From: Kordia sp.
Lineage (GTDB): Bacteria; Bacteroidota; Bacteroidia; Flavobacteriales; Flavobacteriaceae
Assembly (NCBI RefSeq): GCF_022447245.1
Contig: NZ_JAKVBC010000005.1
Span: 115,107-179,106 of the forward strand
Direction: 5' to 3'
DNA length: 64,000 nt
This document shows, piece after piece, positions 63,913 through 64,000 of this stretch. The translations under genes were made by a program, and so were the position numbers. The notes beneath the pieces are model-generated. The model saw only the letters and a list, made by a program, of their open reading frames with translations. It was not told where the DNA came from and ran no database searches. How positions within the stretch are numbered: position 1 is the stretch's first letter; every line of letters begins with the position of its first letter.

Positions 63913-64000
63913 ATGCATAAATATTTTTTAATAATCATTCTTATTTTTTCATCAACATATGGTATTGTAGCAAATGCAATGATAGAAAAGGAGCCAACGA
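63913..64000 (+). CDS. start of an exported protein, 3'-partial
   Basis: ATG 63913 begins MHKYFLIIILIFSSTYGIVANAM, a signal peptide, and the frame is open to the window edge (29 codons). It is divergent from the LptD-like gene. In flavobacteria this position is often an N-acetylmuramoyl-L-alanine amidase, but nothing visible here proves it. Confidence 0.6.
   Translation, partial: MHKYFLIIILIFSSTYGIVANAMIEKEPT

Overview
The window is AT-rich, densely coded DNA from a Gram-negative Bacteroidota, most likely a marine Flavobacteriaceae (a Kordia-like genus is only a guess). The evidence is an LptD-like outer-membrane protein, DUF2891 and retropepsin-like exported proteins, a TPR-TM-AraC regulator, 'MKKK...GG' small peptides of the Bacteroidota RiPP type, weak Shine-Dalgarno signals, and several TTG/GTG starts. 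I saw no rRNA, tRNA, CRISPR array or transposase.

Region 1 (1-31522) is five co-directional giant genes of a trans-AT polyketide synthase, called A to E here. The 5' end of A lies outside the window. No module carries its own acyltransferase. Domain order: A = ...ECH-ACP-ACP-KS-DH; B = KR-ACP-KS-DH*-ECH*-ECH*-ECH-ACP-ACP-KS-(DH stub); C = DH-KR-ACP-KS-DH*-ACP; D = ACP(broken by an in-frame stop)-KS-KR-ACP-KS-DH; E = DH-KR-ACP-KS. A star marks lost catalytic residues. ACPs of the three predicted beta-branching steps carry a Trp six residues after the phosphopantetheine Ser; the other ACPs do not. On simple collinearity, beta-methyl-branching and KR/DH steps alternate, which would build a polyene with a methyl every fourth backbone carbon, like a retinoid or carotenoid chain. 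The last gene ends in a KS with no ACP or thioesterase.

Region 2 (31773-40575) holds the trans-acting partners in one tight run: HMG-CoA-synthase-like enzyme, ECH1, ECH2, a probable acyl hydrolase (AT without the malonate-binding Arg), MBL hydrolase, donor ACP, Ser-type decarboxylating KS, malonyl acyltransferase with a C-terminal extension, an alkaline-phosphatase/iPGM-superfamily enzyme, and an Sfp-type phosphopantetheinyl transferase.

Region 3 (40.7-43.0 kb) has a membrane-bound LytTR regulator flanked by two pairs of direct repeats with a 20-nt period, an intact GG-leader precursor peptide, a terminator, a decayed Cys-rich precursor and a retropepsin-like protease. Related precursors occur on the minus strand at 52.8-54.1 kb (two intact, one frameshifted) and 60.3 kb (a relic). 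No modification enzyme for them is in the window.

Region 4 (43.1-51.0 kb) has a DUF2891 lipoprotein, an NRAMP-related transporter and a 5-oxoprolinase (PxpA-PxpB fusion plus PxpC), then small hypothetical and membrane proteins and a two-component system. Region 5 (51.3-64.0 kb) has pseudogenes, a nitroreductase, a TPR-TM-AraC regulator with two in-frame stops, an aldehyde dehydrogenase, a penicillin-acylase-family protein, RidA, LptD and the start of a divergent exported protein. Single-base lesions concentrate in the peptide and regulator genes and also hit PKS gene D.
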